Shown here piece after piece: positions 62,816-64,000 of a stretch of DNA of 64,000 bases; within the stretch, counting starts at the first letter, position 1, and every line of letters starts with the position of its first letter. The stretch is taken from assembly GCA_945952585.1 (NCBI GenBank), contig CAMFII010000009.1, positions 62,001 through 126,000 on the forward strand. Direction: 5' to 3'. The notes beneath the pieces are model-generated. The model did not search any database, had not been told where the DNA came from, and saw nothing but the letters and a program-made list of their open reading frames with translations. Source of the DNA: an uncultured Rhodobacter sp. (GTDB taxonomy: Bacteria; Pseudomonadota; Alphaproteobacteria; Rhodobacterales; Rhodobacteraceae). The position numbers were made by a program, and so were the translations under genes.

Positions 62816-63382
62816 ATGAGCCAGGACGATATCGAGATCGATCTTGACGCCATCCAGCGCCGCATGGACGGCGCCGTAGCCGCGCTGCGCACCGAATTCG
62901 CCTCGCTCCGGACAGGACGCGCCTCGGCCGCGATCGTCGAGCCCATCCACGTCGAGGCCTATGGCCAGATGACCCCGATCAACCAGCTTGGCACGGTCAA
63001 CGTGCCCGAGCCGCGCATGGTTGTCATCAACGTCTGGGACAAGGCAATGGTGTCGAAGGTCGAACGCGCCATCCGCGACTCCGGCATCGGCATCAACCCG
63101 GTGGTCGACGGCCCGCTGATCCGCCTGCCGATCCCGGAACTGAACGAGGAACGGCGGCGCGAGCTGACCAAGGTCGCCTCGCATTATGCCGAGCAGGCGC
63201 GCGTGGCGATCCGCAACGTCCGCCGGGACGGCATGGACCAGATCAAGAAGGCCAAGTCCGTCGGCATGTCCGAGGATGACCAGAAGATGTGGTCGGACGA
63301 AGTGCAGGACATGACCGACAAGACCATCGCTGCGGTCGACAAGGCGCTGGAGGCGAAGCAGGCGGAGATCATGCAGGTCTGA
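62816..63382 (+). CDS. frr: ribosome recycling factor
   Basis: A 188-residue RRF. Signatures are [40 protein letters not shown] and [20 protein letters not shown], then the C-terminal helix ending [13 protein letters not shown] acts with EF-G to split post-termination ribosomes. GGGAAG precedes the ATG. It is followed 35 bases later by uppS. Confidence 0.98.
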   Translation: MSQDDIEIDLDAIQRRMDGAVAALRTEFASLRTGRASAAIVEPIHVEAYGQMTPINQLGTVNVPEPRMVVINVWDKAMVSKVERAIRDSGIGINPVVDGPLIRLPIPELNEERRRELTKVASHYAEQARVAIRNVRRDGMDQIKKAKSVGMSEDDQKMWSDEVQDMTDKTIAAVDKALEAKQAEIMQV

Positions 63383-63417
63383 CCCGCAGGATCGACGACC
63401 CGGAAAGGGGCAGGGAC

Positions 63418-64000
63418 GTGGCCATAGCCGAACAGCATGACGTGCGCCAACCTGGACGGTCGCCGTTGCATGTTGCCATCATCATGGACGGCAATGGCCG
63501 TTGGGCGATCTCGCGCGGCTGGCCCCGGCTGGTCGGCCATCGCCGTGGCGCCGAACGGGTGAAGGAGATCGTCCGTTGCGCCCCCGATCTCGGCATCGGC
63601 TGGCTGACGATCTATGCCTTCTCGACCGAGAACTGGAAGCGCTCAACGGAAGAAGTGCTCGGCCTGATGTCGATCTTCGCCCGCTACATCGAGCGCGAGG
63701 CCGACCGGCTGGCGACCGAGGGCGTGCGCATGCGCTTCATTGGCGACCGGTCCCGCCTTGACCCCAAGCTGCAGAAGCTGATGGCGGGGATCGAGGAGCG
63801 GACCAAGGGCCTGTCCCGGCTGAACCTGACCGTGGCGATCAACTATGGCGGCCGCAACGAGCTGCTGCGGGCCGCGCGCCAGATCGCGGCGGATGTCGCG
63901 GCGGGCAAGCTTGCACCCGAGGCCATCACCGAAGACGTCGTCGAGGCGCGGCTCGACACCCATGACTTGCCTGAGCCCGATCTGGTGATCCGCACCAGTG
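63418..64000 (+). CDS. uppS: undecaprenyl diphosphate synthase, N-terminal part
   Basis: Partial gene running off the right edge; about 194 residues are visible. The GTG at 63418 follows GGGGCAGGGAC. The cis-prenyltransferase signatures are IIMDGNGRWA with catalytic Asp24, GHRRGAERVKEIV, and LTIYAFSTENWKRS, then RMRFIGDRSRLD and INYGGRNELLRA. The enzyme makes C55-PP, the lipid carrier for cell-wall precursors. It is part of the pyrH-frr-uppS operon. Confidence 0.96.
   Translation, partial: MAIAEQHDVRQPGRSPLHVAIIMDGNGRWAISRGWPRLVGHRRGAERVKEIVRCAPDLGIGWLTIYAFSTENWKRSTEEVLGLMSIFARYIEREADRLATEGVRMRFIGDRSRLDPKLQKLMAGIEERTKGLSRLNLTVAINYGGRNELLRAARQIAADVAAGKLAPEAITEDVVEARLDTHDLPEPDLVIRTS

Overview
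The window is about 64 kb of a GC-rich chromosome that is almost entirely protein coding. Gene content and protein style point to an alphaproteobacterium of the Rhodobacteraceae/Paracoccaceae. The supporting signs are a DksA with a single cysteine, a citramalate synthase next to cysS, the long 363-residue dCTP deaminase, the rpmF-plsX-fabH-ihfA-merR order, a DUF6778-type lipoprotein and a PucC/Bch2-family transporter. I see no rRNA, CRISPR array, insertion sequence or prophage. There are two tRNA genes, Pro(GGG) and Gly(CCC).

Layout. 1-4 kb: minus-strand cluster with a CoxE-like vWA protein (cut by the window edge), a small membrane protein, a DUF2927 lipoprotein, a tandem GNAT protein and a MoxR ATPase. 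4-9.6 kb: dksA, a flavin monooxygenase, a cyclic-nucleotide-binding membrane protein with an in-frame amber codon near its start, a divergent qorB/HxlR redox pair, a cytochrome c, exonuclease III and an ErpA-type Fe-S carrier. 9.6-18.5 kb: dgt, a cation/proton antiporter, a SpoIIAA-like protein, then argS, a SPOR protein, nagZ, scpA and scpB. 18.5-25.3 kb: minus-strand dcd, tRNA-Pro, a MerR regulator, ihfA, fabH, plsX, rpmF and DUF177, with divergent bamE and then msrB. 25.4-30.6 kb: an OlsB-like acyltransferase, a winged-helix/GFA fusion divergent from a frameshifted GNAT gene, uup and an outer-membrane barrel. 30.6-42.4 kb: a PLP decarboxylase, a lipoprotein, a Cys-Cys leader peptide in front of cysS, then cimA and a squalene/phytoene-synthase-like gene, a nuclease-fold protein, an MFS transporter, an AlkA-type glycosylase, an esterase, an HNH protein and an MgtC protein. 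42.5-47.9 kb: zwf-pgl-pgi behind a perfect LacI-type palindrome, RidA, tRNA-Gly and a copper pair (PCuAC and DUF2946). 48-53.6 kb: a Bch2/PucC-family transporter fused tightly to idi, DedA, ssb, a PepSY/cytochrome b561/membrane LuxR operon and a lytic transglycosylase. 53.6-61 kb: a complete peptide ABC importer and an AraC regulator. 61-64 kb: miaA, divergent from pyrH-frr-uppS, with uppS cut by the window edge.

Most genes are housekeeping: translation (argS, cysS, rpmF, frr, tRNAs), lipid synthesis (plsX, fabH), chromosome segregation (scpAB), envelope (bamE, nagZ, uppS), the oxidative pentose/Entner-Doudoroff entry (zwf-pgl-pgi) and redox repair (msrB, erpA, qorB). The parts most worth a second look are regulatory or relic-like: a putative cysteine attenuator before cysS; three TTCAG repeats at exact 10-bp spacing between the winged-helix/GFA gene and a GNAT gene; a bch2-idi junction that looks like the scar of a lost photosynthesis gene cluster; a two-copy intergenic hairpin repeat whose copies differ by a compensatory base-pair swap; and two disrupted genes (amber codon at 6343-6345, frameshift near 27775).
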